32,951 bases of DNA from an uncultured Holophagaceae bacterium (GTDB lineage: Bacteria > Acidobacteriota > Holophagae > Holophagales > Holophagaceae), in assembly GCA_903843705.1 (NCBI GenBank), contig CAIMQW010000331.1:1-32951 (forward strand), read 5' to 3'. Position numbers and translations under genes: made by a program. The notes beneath the pieces are model-generated. The model did no database searches, was not told where the DNA came from, and was given only the letters and a program-made list of their open reading frames with translations. Below are positions 16,670-26,500 of this stretch, in pieces. Position 1 is the first letter of the stretch. Each line of letters opens with the position of its first letter.

Positions 16670-16957
16670 ATGGCCAGCAATCCCCTGCTCCTCCTGATTC
16701 TCGTACTCTCGGCCCTCGCCACGGTGCTGGCTGGCCTGGGTGTGTTCGGCAACAGTCGGCCGCCAGACCCGCGCCTGAACAACCTGCTCAACGACCTGGA
16801 TGACATCACGGGCGTGCTGTCCCAGATCCAGAAATCCGTCATGCAGACCGAGCGGAAGCTGGAGAAGGAAATCCAGGCCGCCCGCAACGAGAACCGCGAA
16901 GTGGTCGAAAAATTGGCGGATGTCGTAGACAAGCGGCTCAAGGAGCTGGTTGGTTAG
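16670..16957 (+). CDS. Small single-pass membrane protein with coiled coil, unknown function
   Basis: A 95-residue protein. Residues 5-27 (PLLLLILVLSALATVLAGLGVFG) form an N-terminal membrane anchor, the rest is a helix with heptad pattern (LNNLLNDLDDITGVLSQIQKSVMQTERKLEKEIQAARNENREVVEKLADVVDKRL). AAGG lies seven bases before the ATG at 16670; a GTG two codons earlier is less likely. It follows the putative anti-sigma gene by 40 bases and precedes a strong terminator, so it may be the third member of the sigma operon. The family is not recognised. Confidence 0.62.
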   Translation: MASNPLLLLILVLSALATVLAGLGVFGNSRPPDPRLNNLLNDLDDITGVLSQIQKSVMQTERKLEKEIQAARNENREVVEKLADVVDKRLKELVG

Positions 16958-16981
16958 GCGGGACCTGGGCGGTTGATCCAA

Positions 16982-17010
16982 GAGAAAGCCCGGCTGTGCC
17001 GGGCTTTCTC
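16982..17010 (+). terminator. Bidirectional terminator between convergent genes
   Basis: A perfect 13-bp stem GAGAAAGCCCGGC / GCCGGGCTTTCTC with a TGT loop. The A-rich and T-rich arm ends serve both the sigma operon (plus) and the helicase-associated gene (minus, stop at 17032). Confidence 0.75.
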
Positions 17011-17031
17011 GCGGGGTTCCCCAGGAGAAAA

Positions 17032-18978
17032 CTATCCCGCTTGACTGTGATTGGAGGGGGTCCAGCCGCGCTCGTTCAGCAGCTTGACGCCCTGGATGCG
17101 GGTGACCCGGAAGGCCATTTCTTCCTGGTGCAGATGGCAGAAGGCCAGCAGGTGGTCCTCGTGGATGGTGCGCGGGGACACCCGCCGCAGCTGCGTGCGG
17201 TGCGCCGCCGGGGGCAGGTAGGTGAGCTCCACCATCAGGGTGTGGCCCGCGGCGTATTCCAGGATGCGCTGGACCTCTTCGGCCAGCTGGTCCTCGCCGC
17301 CCAGGTGCAGCATCGGGATCCGCCGCTGGACTTCCTGGTAGAGCGACGGGTCTTCGTCGTGAAGGCGCTGCAAGGCTGAGCGGACCATCTGCTGCACGGG
17401 CTCCAGGTGATGGTTCATGCCCTTCTCGTCCACAAAGGCCAGGGCCGCCAGGGCCCACAGGTAGAGCTTCTCGTCGGAGTCCACGCTGAGGGCGAGGAAG
17501 CGGCCGGGCTTGGGCATGAAGCCGGCCTGCTTGAGCAGGGCGTGGGCATTGCCGTCGCCGCGGACTTCCACCACCGTGTCCGAGATGGAGGCCAGCTTCA
17601 GGGGCCCCAGCTCGGGCCGGAGCTTCAGCTCGTCAGCCAGCTGGGCCGTGCGGGCGCGGATGAGCTTCACGCCCTGGTGCACCTCCACCTCGCCCACGCG
17701 GCGGGAGAGATCCTCCAGCAACTGAAGCAGGGGCTGGGGCAGGGTCTGGGTGGCGGCGCCGAGGCGCTGGCCCAGTTCTTCGAGGGGCACGCCCGAGTCT
17801 AGGGCGCGGACCAGCGTGGTGTGGCTCACCCGGAAGGTGCCCATGGCGTCCAGGGCTTCCACCTCGGCCAGCTGCGCCAGCTGGAGCAGCCGGTGGGGAT
17901 TCTGCAGCAGGGGCGTCAGCAGCTCCAGGGTGGGCTGCATGATCATGGGCTGCTCCTGCTCCAGGGGCAGCCAGTGGGCCGCGGTGCCCTTGAGGTCCCG
18001 CAGCAGGTATTCGTGGGCCAGGGCCTCCCCGTGCTCCGTGAGGCGGAGGTGGGCGAGGGTCCCGTCGCCATGGATGATGCCCATGCGGCCCAGGAAGGGC
18101 AGAAACACGGTGCGGGTGCGCTCCTCGTCCAGGGGATGCAGAGTCTCCAGGAAGGCCAGGAAGGGCTGGACGGCCAGGGTCTGGCCTCGGCGCTCCAGTA
18201 GGTGCTGCATGAGGAAGTGGCGGTCCTCTGCAGGCGGCATGCCCCAGGCCTTGAGGTCGTGCTCGAGCAGACTGGCGAAGGCCCGCTCGGCCACCCAGCG
18301 GGGCGGGTGGCTGGTCACGGCGGGGAGCAGGGTCTCCACCCGGCCGTCCCGGTTCCACAGCAGGCCCAGCCGGTGCAGCAGCGTGAAGAGCAGCGTGGCG
18401 TCCTGCTCCTCGTGGAGCATGGCGTTGCGCTGCATAAGCAGGCCCAGCTCCTTTTTGGCGGGCAGGCCGCCCTTGAGCACCCGCAGGCCGGCTACACAGC
18501 GCAGCAGGACGCTGGTGAGGGCCAGCGAGAAGCGGAAGGGCTCGGCATGGCGCAGCTTCACTTCCGGCGGGGCCTGAAAGCTGAAGTCGCCATCATCGAA
18601 GTCATCCAGGGCATCGGCCACCCGTTCGGCCACAGCCCAGCTGGGGCCGTCGGGGAGGATCAGTCCGAGGTCGCTGAGGGTCTTGAGGAGCGGCGAGGCA
18701 GGCAGGGTGCCCTCGGCAGCCAGGTGCTTGAGGGCCACCAGGGATTCGCTGTCGAGGTCAACCAGGGCGTCGGACAGCCGCTTGTGGTCCTCGAGGTGGA
18801 AGACCATGGTCTTCAAGAGGCGCATCCGGCCTTCGGTACCCTCTTCCCAGCGGATGGGGATGGGCAGGTGGCGGTGTTCACAGATGGTCCGGAGCTGCTC
18901 ATCTGAGCAGTTCGAGAGGAGCTGGAAATGCGTGCGCGGCATAGGCACCCGGAGGACCGTGTACAGAGGATCGAACAT
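17032..18978 (-). CDS. Helicase-associated protein with Helicase_C_3 (XPB/Ssl2 N-terminal-like) and WYL-like domains
   Basis: A protein of about 648 residues. The middle (roughly 345-490) has the Helicase_C_3 pattern: a strand-rich start PMIMQPTLELLTPL, then DAMGTFRVSHTTLVRALDSGVPLEELGQRL, PQPLLQLLEDLSRRVGEVEVHQGVKLIRA, and LLKQAGFMPKPG. The last 70 residues (MVELTYLPPAAHRTQLRRVSPRTI, LLAFCHLHQEEMAFRVTRIQGVKLL) are a WYL-like domain. Proteins of this type accompany stand-alone XPB helicases in actinobacteria and others; the XPB gene here lies about 8 kb away at 27127. It has no helicase motifs itself. Start ATG 18978 is chosen for the GAGAGA before it and because the protein proper begins at FDPLYTVLRV; ATG 18942 and ATG 19047 are alternatives. 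Role inferred: accessory factor in DNA repair. Confidence 0.75.
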   Translation of the reverse strand: MFDPLYTVLRVPMPRTHFQLLSNCSDEQLRTICEHRHLPIPIRWEEGTEGRMRLLKTMVFHLEDHKRLSDALVDLDSESLVALKHLAAEGTLPASPLLKTLSDLGLILPDGPSWAVAERVADALDDFDDGDFSFQAPPEVKLRHAEPFRFSLALTSVLLRCVAGLRVLKGGLPAKKELGLLMQRNAMLHEEQDATLLFTLLHRLGLLWNRDGRVETLLPAVTSHPPRWVAERAFASLLEHDLKAWGMPPAEDRHFLMQHLLERRGQTLAVQPFLAFLETLHPLDEERTRTVFLPFLGRMGIIHGDGTLAHLRLTEHGEALAHEYLLRDLKGTAAHWLPLEQEQPMIMQPTLELLTPLLQNPHRLLQLAQLAEVEALDAMGTFRVSHTTLVRALDSGVPLEELGQRLGAATQTLPQPLLQLLEDLSRRVGEVEVHQGVKLIRARTAQLADELKLRPELGPLKLASISDTVVEVRGDGNAHALLKQAGFMPKPGRFLALSVDSDEKLYLWALAALAFVDEKGMNHHLEPVQQMVRSALQRLHDEDPSLYQEVQRRIPMLHLGGEDQLAEEVQRILEYAAGHTLMVELTYLPPAAHRTQLRRVSPRTIHEDHLLAFCHLHQEEMAFRVTRIQGVKLLNERGWTPSNHSQAG

Positions 18979-19068
18979 TCTCTCACGAAATGGTTTTTTA
19001 CTCACGCGCGAAAACCGGAGGGCATGCTGGATGCCGGGGTGGGCCAAGCCGGGAGGCCGTCGTGGAAG

Positions 19069-22056
19069 CTACTCGGCGCTGGTTTCCAGGCGGTGGGTCG
19101 GCCCGCTCACGCCATCGCTCAGCACTACCTCGAAGCGCTTCGCATGCGTTGCGAGAGTCTGGCTGCCGCCCCCAAGGACCGCGATCACTTCGCCGCTGTC
19201 CGCATCGCGCACCAGGGCCGCGGGGTGCAGCGTCGCATCCCACCGGAACTGGACCTGCTCGGGAGTGAGCCGCCGGGACTCGGGCGCCGGGGCCGCGAGG
19301 GCCGCAGCCTTCGAGAGGCCCCGCAGTCCGCTCACGGCCTGGCTTCCCCGCAGGACGCTCAGTCCCGCGACCGCGTCCAGCGTCGGCGCATCCAGGGGCA
19401 GTGCCACCAGGAAGTGGCGTTCGCGCCCCGCGGGCGAGCAGCCGATTTCGAGCAGGTCCAGCGGCGTGCTGAAGAGCGTGGAGCCCTGCGCATCGAGGCA
19501 GGCCAGGCTGTAGTCCCCGTCAGGGGGTGGTGCGGACGGCAGGGCCCGAGTCCGGAAGGAGGGCAGCAGCTCGACGTTGCCATCTTCGTGGATCAGGCCA
19601 CGCACGAGGAGGCACTCCCGAGGGGTGGCCAGGGGCTGTACCAGGGGCGCATCCTCGGCTGCGACCTTGAGGAAGCCGCTGGTGCCGCCGCGGAAGTCCA
19701 GGATCTTCTGGTAGGTGTAGTCGCTGACCCACACGGGGGAGCAGTAAGCCATGATGTCCTTGCAGGTCAGCGGGGACAGCCACTGATTGAGTTCGGTGTC
19801 GTAGCCCCACAGCCCGATGAGCCCGCCGGCGTAAGGATAGGCCGGGTCGATGCCGGTCGGGACGTTCGAGCCAGAGGTCGGGCAGGGACTGTGGCCGCGC
19901 CCCATGTTGTGCCCCGTCTCGTGGGCGAAGACCTCGGCGAAGTTCCCGCCGTCCTGGTATCCCGTCTTGTCCCAGCCGAGGGCGGTGCGGGAGGTGAAAG
20001 CGGAAGATGAGGAAGAGGGCACGTAGCCAAGGCCGGCCACGCCCGAGGCATAGCTCACACTCAGGGCCCCGAAGTAGTAGCGATCCGAGGCACCGTCGGT
20101 CTGATGCTTGAGGGCAAGGTCGCTGAGCAGCTTGCTCCAGCCGGTGCCGTCGGAGCTAAGGGTGGAGACTGATCCCGTGAAGGTGACCCCGACGGCCACG
20201 TCCACGCTGGCCACCGGATACATCTTGGCGAGCCGGGCGGCCCAGGCATCCTTGTTGGCCGCAGTGACATTACCGTTCCCGCTGGCCAGCACCACCGGGA
20301 AGATCGTGGTCTTGAAGATCGGCACCGTGGCGCCCTTCAGCAGGACAGTGAGGGCGTTGTTCGTCTTGTCCGCCTCCGTCACGGCGCCCGTGGCATCCAC
20401 TTCCGCCAGGAGGCTGTAGCCCGAGCCCAGGGGGGTCGTCAGGTCCGTGCCCGGCACGGGCAGGTTCCAGCTGCTGGTCGCGGTGGTCTCGTCCAGGGCG
20501 AGGGGCACGCTGCTACCAGGGGCCGCAATGGTCTTCGGGTAACCCGGCACAGCGACGCCGTTGTTCTTCAGCGTGATCCGGACCGCTGGCGTGGCGGTGT
20601 TCGCGGCGTTGGCCAGTACGAAGGCGCGGATCAGGCCGTTCTTCCCGGCGATGATGGGCACGGCATTGTCCAGGGACTGCGTGCTCTGGGTCAGCAGGAC
20701 TTTCTCCAGGTGGAAGTCGAAGGTGGAGATTCCGGTGGTGACGGTGAAGGTCCGGGGCACCGATCCTCCGGGCGTGCTGACCACCAGGCTGCCGGTGCTG
20801 GCGCCGGATGGCACCGTAAAGGTGAGCTGGCTGGCGCTCCGGCTCGAGAGGGTGAGGGCCTGCCCGTTCAGGGTGAGGGTGGAACTGGCGTAGCCCAGGT
20901 AGGTGCCCGTGATGATCACCGGGGTGCCCACGGGGCCTTGGGTGGGGTTCACGCCCGTGACGGTCGGTACGCCGTAGGACACCGTGAAGCTGGTGGTGGA
21001 GACCCCTGTCCCTTGGAGGCTGGTGATGCTGATGGGGACGCTGCCGTTGGCCGTGCCCGCGGGGATGACGGTGCTCAGGGTGGTCCCGTCCGTGACGGCA
21101 TAGGTGGCGGTGAGACTGCCGAGGGCCACCCCGAGGACCCCGAAGAAGTTCCCCCCGGTGACCTGGATGGTCGTCTCGCCCGCGAGGCCCGTGGTGGGCG
21201 TGAAGCTGGAGATGAACGGCTTGAGGTCCGCAGCCTGGGGCACTGTGATGGCAGCCGCCACATCATCGACCAGGAAGCTGGTGGCGTTCTGTGCGTCCTC
21301 GAGGCTCTTGAACGAGAGGCGGATGGTCCGTCCCTTGTAGGGGAGTAGGTCTGCGGTGACAGCGGTGTAGCCGGAGGCGTTGAGGTTGGATCGGGCGACC
21401 AGGGTGCCGAGGGTGGCGTTGGCCGTGTCGAGGGCCGCGACCGTGAGGGTGTCCTTCTCAGTGGTGCCAGTCTCGTCCGTGACGATCTTCAGGTAGAAGC
21501 TGAGCGTGGCGGCCGTGGCGGTGGCCGGAATGAAGAAGTCCTGGGTGATCTGGTCCGAGGCCACGATGCCATAGCCGCCCAGCCAGGCGAAGTTGATCCC
21601 CAGGTGCGGGACGATACCCGGGTCGGAGGAGCCCGGGGCGTCCTGGATGACGGGGTCGCCCTTCCAGGCCATGGGTGAGAGCTGCTCGAAGTCCCCGTTC
21701 ATCAGGACCTGGATGGGTGCTGCGGCACTGATGGCCGTGAAGTTGGCAGTGACCGTGAGGTTGCTGGTGACGCCGGGGACCGTGAAGGGGTTGGCGACGC
21801 TGGTGGTGACGCCCGCGCCGGTCCAGTTGGTAAAGGTGTAGCCCGCATTGGGCACGGCGGTGACGGGAGTGGCATTGCCGCCCGAGGTCACGGTCTGGGT
21901 GGTGCTGCCCGTGAGGGTGCCGCCCGTACCGGCGACAAAGGTGACGGTGTAGGTCGTCACCGCCGGAGCGGGAATGCTGCCGCCTCCCCCACCACCGCAG
22001 GTCAAAAGCCACGGCAGGAGGATCAGGGCGAGCAGGCGGAGTTTGAGGCTGGTCAC
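19069..22056 (-). CDS. Secreted multidomain lipoprotein with a metzincin zinc protease domain
   Basis: About 995 residues. The lipoprotein signal LLALILLPWLLTC places the lipid cysteine near residue 20, followed by a Gly run. Domains in order: one InlB-type (Flg_new_2-like) repeat (about 33-106), a jelly-roll-like domain with NGDFEQLSPMAWKGDP (about 113-275), two IPT/TIG domains (PFISSFTPTTGLAGETTIQVTGGNF; PTVTGVNPTQGPVGTPVIITG), a CARDB-like region, then the protease. The zinc site is HETGHNMGRGH, with H712, E713, H716 and H722, and the Met-turn IMAYC (M769) follows 47 residues on, which defines a metzincin. The C-terminal 180 residues form a beta-rich domain. Start is GTG 22056, 8 bases after the stop of the preceding gene; an upstream ATG frame is not preceded by a signal. 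Last gene of the secreted operon. Substrate unknown. Confidence 0.82.
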   Translation of the reverse strand: MTSLKLRLLALILLPWLLTCGGGGGGSIPAPAVTTYTVTFVAGTGGTLTGSTTQTVTSGGNATPVTAVPNAGYTFTNWTGAGVTTSVANPFTVPGVTSNLTVTANFTAISAAAPIQVLMNGDFEQLSPMAWKGDPVIQDAPGSSDPGIVPHLGINFAWLGGYGIVASDQITQDFFIPATATAATLSFYLKIVTDETGTTEKDTLTVAALDTANATLGTLVARSNLNASGYTAVTADLLPYKGRTIRLSFKSLEDAQNATSFLVDDVAAAITVPQAADLKPFISSFTPTTGLAGETTIQVTGGNFFGVLGVALGSLTATYAVTDGTTLSTVIPAGTANGSVPISITSLQGTGVSTTSFTVSYGVPTVTGVNPTQGPVGTPVIITGTYLGYASSTLTLNGQALTLSSRSASQLTFTVPSGASTGSLVVSTPGGSVPRTFTVTTGISTFDFHLEKVLLTQSTQSLDNAVPIIAGKNGLIRAFVLANAANTATPAVRITLKNNGVAVPGYPKTIAAPGSSVPLALDETTATSSWNLPVPGTDLTTPLGSGYSLLAEVDATGAVTEADKTNNALTVLLKGATVPIFKTTIFPVVLASGNGNVTAANKDAWAARLAKMYPVASVDVAVGVTFTGSVSTLSSDGTGWSKLLSDLALKHQTDGASDRYYFGALSVSYASGVAGLGYVPSSSSSAFTSRTALGWDKTGYQDGGNFAEVFAHETGHNMGRGHSPCPTSGSNVPTGIDPAYPYAGGLIGLWGYDTELNQWLSPLTCKDIMAYCSPVWVSDYTYQKILDFRGGTSGFLKVAAEDAPLVQPLATPRECLLVRGLIHEDGNVELLPSFRTRALPSAPPPDGDYSLACLDAQGSTLFSTPLDLLEIGCSPAGRERHFLVALPLDAPTLDAVAGLSVLRGSQAVSGLRGLSKAAALAAPAPESRRLTPEQVQFRWDATLHPAALVRDADSGEVIAVLGGGSQTLATHAKRFEVVLSDGVSGPTHRLETSAE

Positions 22057-22064
22057 GGCGGGGC

Positions 22065-23534
22065 CTACTGGGCGGTGAGGGTGCCCACGGTGACGGTAAT
22101 GCCGGTGATGGCACCGGTGCTGTCGATGACTTGGCACTTGGTGGCATCAGGCGTCAAGGTGATTGTCCCTGGGACCACACCCAGTTTGAGGTCCAAGGCC
22201 ACTCGCAGCAGGGCGGTATTCAGGGAGATGGGGCTGGCCGTGCCCTTCTGGGCGGAGGTGACCTGGAGGACGCTCCCCGTGACCTTGCCCTTGAGGGCCT
22301 GTGGGACTGCGCCGAGCGTGAAGGCCACGTTTTGCACATAGGTTCCAGGAGCATCAGAGGCGGCCACGTTGGCCCAGGTCACCTTGGTGGTATCGGCGGT
22401 GAGGGTGGCAGATACGCCAGATCCGGTATTGGCAGGACCCACCAGATCCAGGACCAGATGGGCTGCAGTGGAGAGGGTCGTGTTCTTCTTGAGCTGGTAG
22501 CTGCCACTGCTGGGGTCCGTGTAGACCAACGTGCTCGTCAGGCTGGTGAAATTGGCGGTGATGGTCATGTTCTGGGTGACGTTTGCAACCACGAGCGGGT
22601 TGGCGGTGCTCCCAGGGAACCCGCTGCCAGACCAGTTGGCAAAGGCGAACCCGGTGTTTGACACAGCGTTGACAGCGGAGGTGCTGCCGCCAGATACCAC
22701 CGTCTGGGTCGCGGCTCCGGTGAGGACGCCACCGGTCCCCGCAACAAAACCAAGGGTGTACGTCGGTGCAAAGTTGGCCGTGATGGTCAAGGTCTGGGTG
22801 ACGTTGGCAACGACCAAAGGATTGGTGGTGATGGTTGTGAAACCCGTGCCGGTCCAGTTGACGAAGACATAGCCTTGATTGGCGGTGGCCGTGAGGGAGA
22901 GAGTACTTCCTCCTGAGACTATGGTTTGGTTGGTGGTTCCACTCAAGCTCCCCCCCGTGCCAGCGATGAACGTCACGGTATAGGTTGGTGCGAAGTTGGC
23001 GGTGATGGTCAGGTTCTGGGTGACGTTGGCAATCACGAGGGGATTGGTCGCGGTGGTGGTGAAGCCCGTGCCCGTCCAGTTCACGAAGACGTAGCCGGGA
23101 TTGACTGTGGCGGTCAGCGCCGAGGTGCTGCCCCCGGAGGCAACTGTCTGTGGGGTGGTGCCGCTGAGGCTCCCCCCTGTGCCGGAGACGAAGGACACGG
23201 TGAAGGTCGGGGTGAAGTTCGCGGTGATGGTCAGGGCCTGGACGACATTGGAAACCACGAGCGGGTTGGAGGTGCTGGTGGTGAAATTGCTACCGGTCCA
23301 GCTTGTGAAGGTGTAGCCCGGGCTCGCCACGGCTGTGATGGCGCTGGCACTGCCGCCTGAGGTGACGGTCTGGCTGGCAGTGCCCGTGAGGGTGCCTCCA
23401 GCCCCTGCCACAAAGGTGACGGAGTAGGTAGGTGTCGGGGCGGGCGTGTTGCCGCCGCCGCCGCCGCCGCAGGCCGTGAGCAGGCCCAGGGCAAGGAGGA
23501 GGCAGCCGGAGAGGAACTTGTTCAGGATGGACAT
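22065..23534 (-). CDS. Repeat lipoprotein with a C-terminal cohesin-like domain (candidate scaffoldin)
   Basis: A 489-residue lipoprotein: signal FLSGCLLLALGLLTAC with a LTAC lipobox, then a Gly run. Four InlB-type repeats of 74 residues occupy about 35-330, each with F(V/I)(A/S)GTGG, QTV(T/A/V)SGG and the NWTG...NPLV(V/I)ANVTQ...TITANF pattern. The last 155 residues resemble a cohesin: LVLDLVGPANTGSGVSATLTADTTKVTWANV near its start (compare GFDFTLTYDPSVLEF) and LLRVALDLKLGVVPGTITL with a final GITVTVGTLTA (compare LATLTFKVK...GTITL). The upstream gene encodes a dockerin, so the pairing is attractive, but similarity is low and the cohesin call is inference. Start ATG 23534 has GGAG six bases before it, better than GTG 23549 or ATG 23540. 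Localisation: outer membrane or periplasmic face by lipid anchor. Confidence 0.78.
   Translation of the reverse strand: MSILNKFLSGCLLLALGLLTACGGGGGGNTPAPTPTYSVTFVAGAGGTLTGTASQTVTSGGSASAITAVASPGYTFTSWTGSNFTTSTSNPLVVSNVVQALTITANFTPTFTVSFVSGTGGSLSGTTPQTVASGGSTSALTATVNPGYVFVNWTGTGFTTTATNPLVIANVTQNLTITANFAPTYTVTFIAGTGGSLSGTTNQTIVSGGSTLSLTATANQGYVFVNWTGTGFTTITTNPLVVANVTQTLTITANFAPTYTLGFVAGTGGVLTGAATQTVVSGGSTSAVNAVSNTGFAFANWSGSGFPGSTANPLVVANVTQNMTITANFTSLTSTLVYTDPSSGSYQLKKNTTLSTAAHLVLDLVGPANTGSGVSATLTADTTKVTWANVAASDAPGTYVQNVAFTLGAVPQALKGKVTGSVLQVTSAQKGTASPISLNTALLRVALDLKLGVVPGTITLTPDATKCQVIDSTGAITGITVTVGTLTAQ
22542..23432 (-). repeat. Four tandem 222-bp repeats coding InlB-type domains
   Basis: Four consecutive copies of about 222 bases code 74-residue domains. 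Copies 2 and 3 are the most alike, which suggests recent duplication or gene conversion; copy 1 and 4 are more diverged. One further related unit is in the neighbouring protease gene. Confidence 0.75.
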
Positions 23535-23545
23535 GGTCATCTCCG

Positions 23546-26500
23546 TCACAGGCCGGCAAGCAGGAGGCTGAGGTCAGCGTCGTTGACGATGCCATCACCA
23601 TTGAGGTCAGCGGCGGCATTGGCCGTGCCGCAATTCTGGGCCAGGAAGAGCAGGTCGCGAAGATCCACGATGCCATCACCGTTCAGATCCAGGGATTTGA
23701 CGGTCACCGCAGCTGTTCCTGTCTTGCCAGAGAAGGCATTGGTGGCGGTGACGGTAAAGCTGCCAGCGGTAGTGGCCGTGAAGAGACCGGAGACACTGAT
23801 ACTTCCTCCCCCACTGACGGACCAAGTGGTGCCCTGGTTGGCGGTGGAGAGGCCTGAGACTGTGGCGGCGAACTGCCGGGTGGCACCGATCAGGACCGTT
23901 GCCGTGGCAGGGGTGACGGCGACAGTGACCGAGGCTGGAGCCACCAGGGTGACGGTCGCGGTTCCCGTTCGGGTTGTCGCCGCCTGACTGGTCGCCGTGA
24001 CGGTGTAGGTCCCCCCAACCAGGCTGGCGGCGCTGAAGAGGCCCGTGCCACTGACGCCGGTGCCTGACCAGGTGACGGCCGTGTTGGTCAGAGGCGTGAC
24101 TGCAGCGGCAAACTGCTGGGTGCTGCTACCAGTCATCATCTCAAGCGCCACGGGCGTGACAGCCACGGTGACGGCACTGGGAGCCACCAGGGTGACGGTG
24201 GCGGACGCTGTGGCGGCCGGCGTCTCCACCGTGGTGGCGGTAACGGTGGCCGAGGTGCCGCTGGCGGGTGCTGTATAGGTCTGGGCCGATCCACTGGCGG
24301 TGGGCCCTGCGCCGATGGTGCCCGTGCTGGCGGTCCAGGTCACCGTGTTGGCAGTGCCGCCTGTGACCGCGGGCGTAAAGGCCTGGGTGCCGCCGTAGAC
24401 CACGGTGGCGGCGGTGGGAGCGACGGCAAGAGAAAGGGAAGTGAGTTGAACCTCCCAGACCCCACGTCCGTACGTCCCCGCCCGGAGGAAGCTGCCGTTG
24501 GGTGCGATGTAGAGGTCCCGTGTCGCGACCATGGGCAGTCCATGGCCAAAGCGGGTCCAGGTGCTGCCGCCATCAAGGCTCTGGTAGACCCCGAAGTCGG
24601 TGCCCACGAAGAGGGTGTTGGCGCTACCTGGAAGGTTCTGAATCACATGGACGGGGATGCCAAAGGGCAGGCCATTGCTGCTGGTGGCGCTGCCGTCAAG
24701 GGTTGTCCAGCTCACCCCGCCATTGCTACTCTTGTAGAGGTGGTGGGCGGTGGCATTGGGGGCCACCGTAGCACCGTAGACAATCTGGTCGTTCTCCGTG
24801 TTGAACCAGATGTAGCTGGTATTCAGGGTTCCAGTCGTAATGTCAGTTGAGTCGGCCCAACTGGCGCCACCGTTGTAGGTGACCTGGAAGTGTCCCCCGC
24901 TGGTGGCGATACCGACCGCGTTGGAGCTTCGAGAGGCATTCAGATTACGGATGATGCGACCCGATCCAGCGAAGCCGGTCATGGACATGGCGGCCCAGGT
25001 GGTGGCGAAGTCCGTGCTCTTGTAGACTAGGCTATTCACGGCTGTGTAGACCGTATCCGGGGCACTGATCGGCCCCAGGGCGATCTTCGGGGCGAAGGGG
25101 GCGCTGCTGTTGTTGTTGGACTCCGTGATGCCCGTGGAGGCAGCCAGGAACTGGGAAATACCACCGTTGGTGCTCTTGTAAATGCAGGTGTAGTAGAGGG
25201 ACCCCAGCATCAGGTCCCCGTTGGTCGGATGGACCACCGTTCCGAATCCGTCACCACCGATCCAGTCCTCAAAGACCCCACTGGTCTGCAGGGCGGTGCC
25301 ACTGCCCTGACGCACTCGGGTGCCGTTGTCCTGCAGGCCGAGTGTCACGCGCCACTTGGAATCAGCCGGGGTGCTGGCGTTGGTGGAACCGATGTTATAA
25401 ACCAGGTGAGTGGTCAGCCCCTTGTTGCGGCGGTTGTCGATGAAGGTCAGGTCATCCGTGGTGGTGGGGACTGTGGCCCGCCAGGGGTCCTTGAGGATGG
25501 CTAGCCCCCCATCGTTGGCGACAAAAAGGATCCCGTTAGACCAAGCCGTGGCGTGGAAATCGGCGTGGGCATAGGGATGGAGGTTCCCATACCAGTGGGT
25601 CATCTGGCTCCAGGTGGAACCACCGTCCATGCTGCGGTAGAGGGCCATGTTGGCACCGACCACAAGGCGGTTGGCGTTGGTGGGGTCCACGCCGAGGCCG
25701 TGGTTGTACCAGCCCTGGCCACCGTCGGTTGCCATGCTGGCCCCGGTTCCCTGGAATAGGCCACCGCTGATGGTCGGAGCGGCCATCCAGGTCCAGGTGT
25801 TTCCCTTGTCGGTGGACTTGAGGATGCCCCGGGCTATGACCGAGCTGCTAAGGGTGGTGTCTTCCAGGATGCCGTAGGCGGTTGCCCCGTCGCTGGCTGC
25901 AGACAAAGTGATGCGCCCCACTGGTACCGTAACACCGGTGACCGTCGAGGCGAGCCAGGTGCTGCCTGCGTCCGAAGAGTAGTAGATAGCCCCAGCGCCT
26001 GTTGAAACCTTAGTGGAGCAGATCAGCTCCGTGGCCGAAAGCTTCTGGATGGTCCAGGCGTCGCCCGTGGCCGGGCCACCTGTGACCGAGGCGAAGGTGG
26101 CCCCACCATCATTGGAAAGCTTGAGACCGTCATTGGTGCCCCATAGCAGGCGGCTGGAACTGAGTGGGAGGATGGCATGGGAGCGGGTTGCCAGCCCCAG
26201 ACCGGTGGCGGCAGTCCAGGTGGTGCCTCCGTCGGTGCTCTTGTAGAAGCCGCGTCCTTCGGCGTCGAAGTTATCTCCCAACCCCACGTAGAGCACATTG
26301 CTGTCCACCGGGCTCATGGCCATGGCCCCGATGGCCACATTGCCGCCGCTGCTGCTGGTAGGCAGGCCATCCGTGATTGCGGTCCAGGTCCAGTCACCAA
26401 CGGCGGTCAGGTCGGCATTGACACACTTGAAAATGCCGCCGCCACTGGTGGCCAGATAGAGGGAGGTGCTAATGGTGGGATGGGGCAGGATGGCAACGGG

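Noticed and set aside
22542..23432. InlB-type repeats as a sign of an invasion protein
   Set aside because: These divergent repeats are common in environmental bacterial surface proteins; no leucine-rich repeats or GW modules are present.
22542..23432. CRISPR array, because of regular repeats
   Set aside because: The repeats are long, diverged, in frame and coding; there are no short identical repeats with unique spacers and no cas genes.
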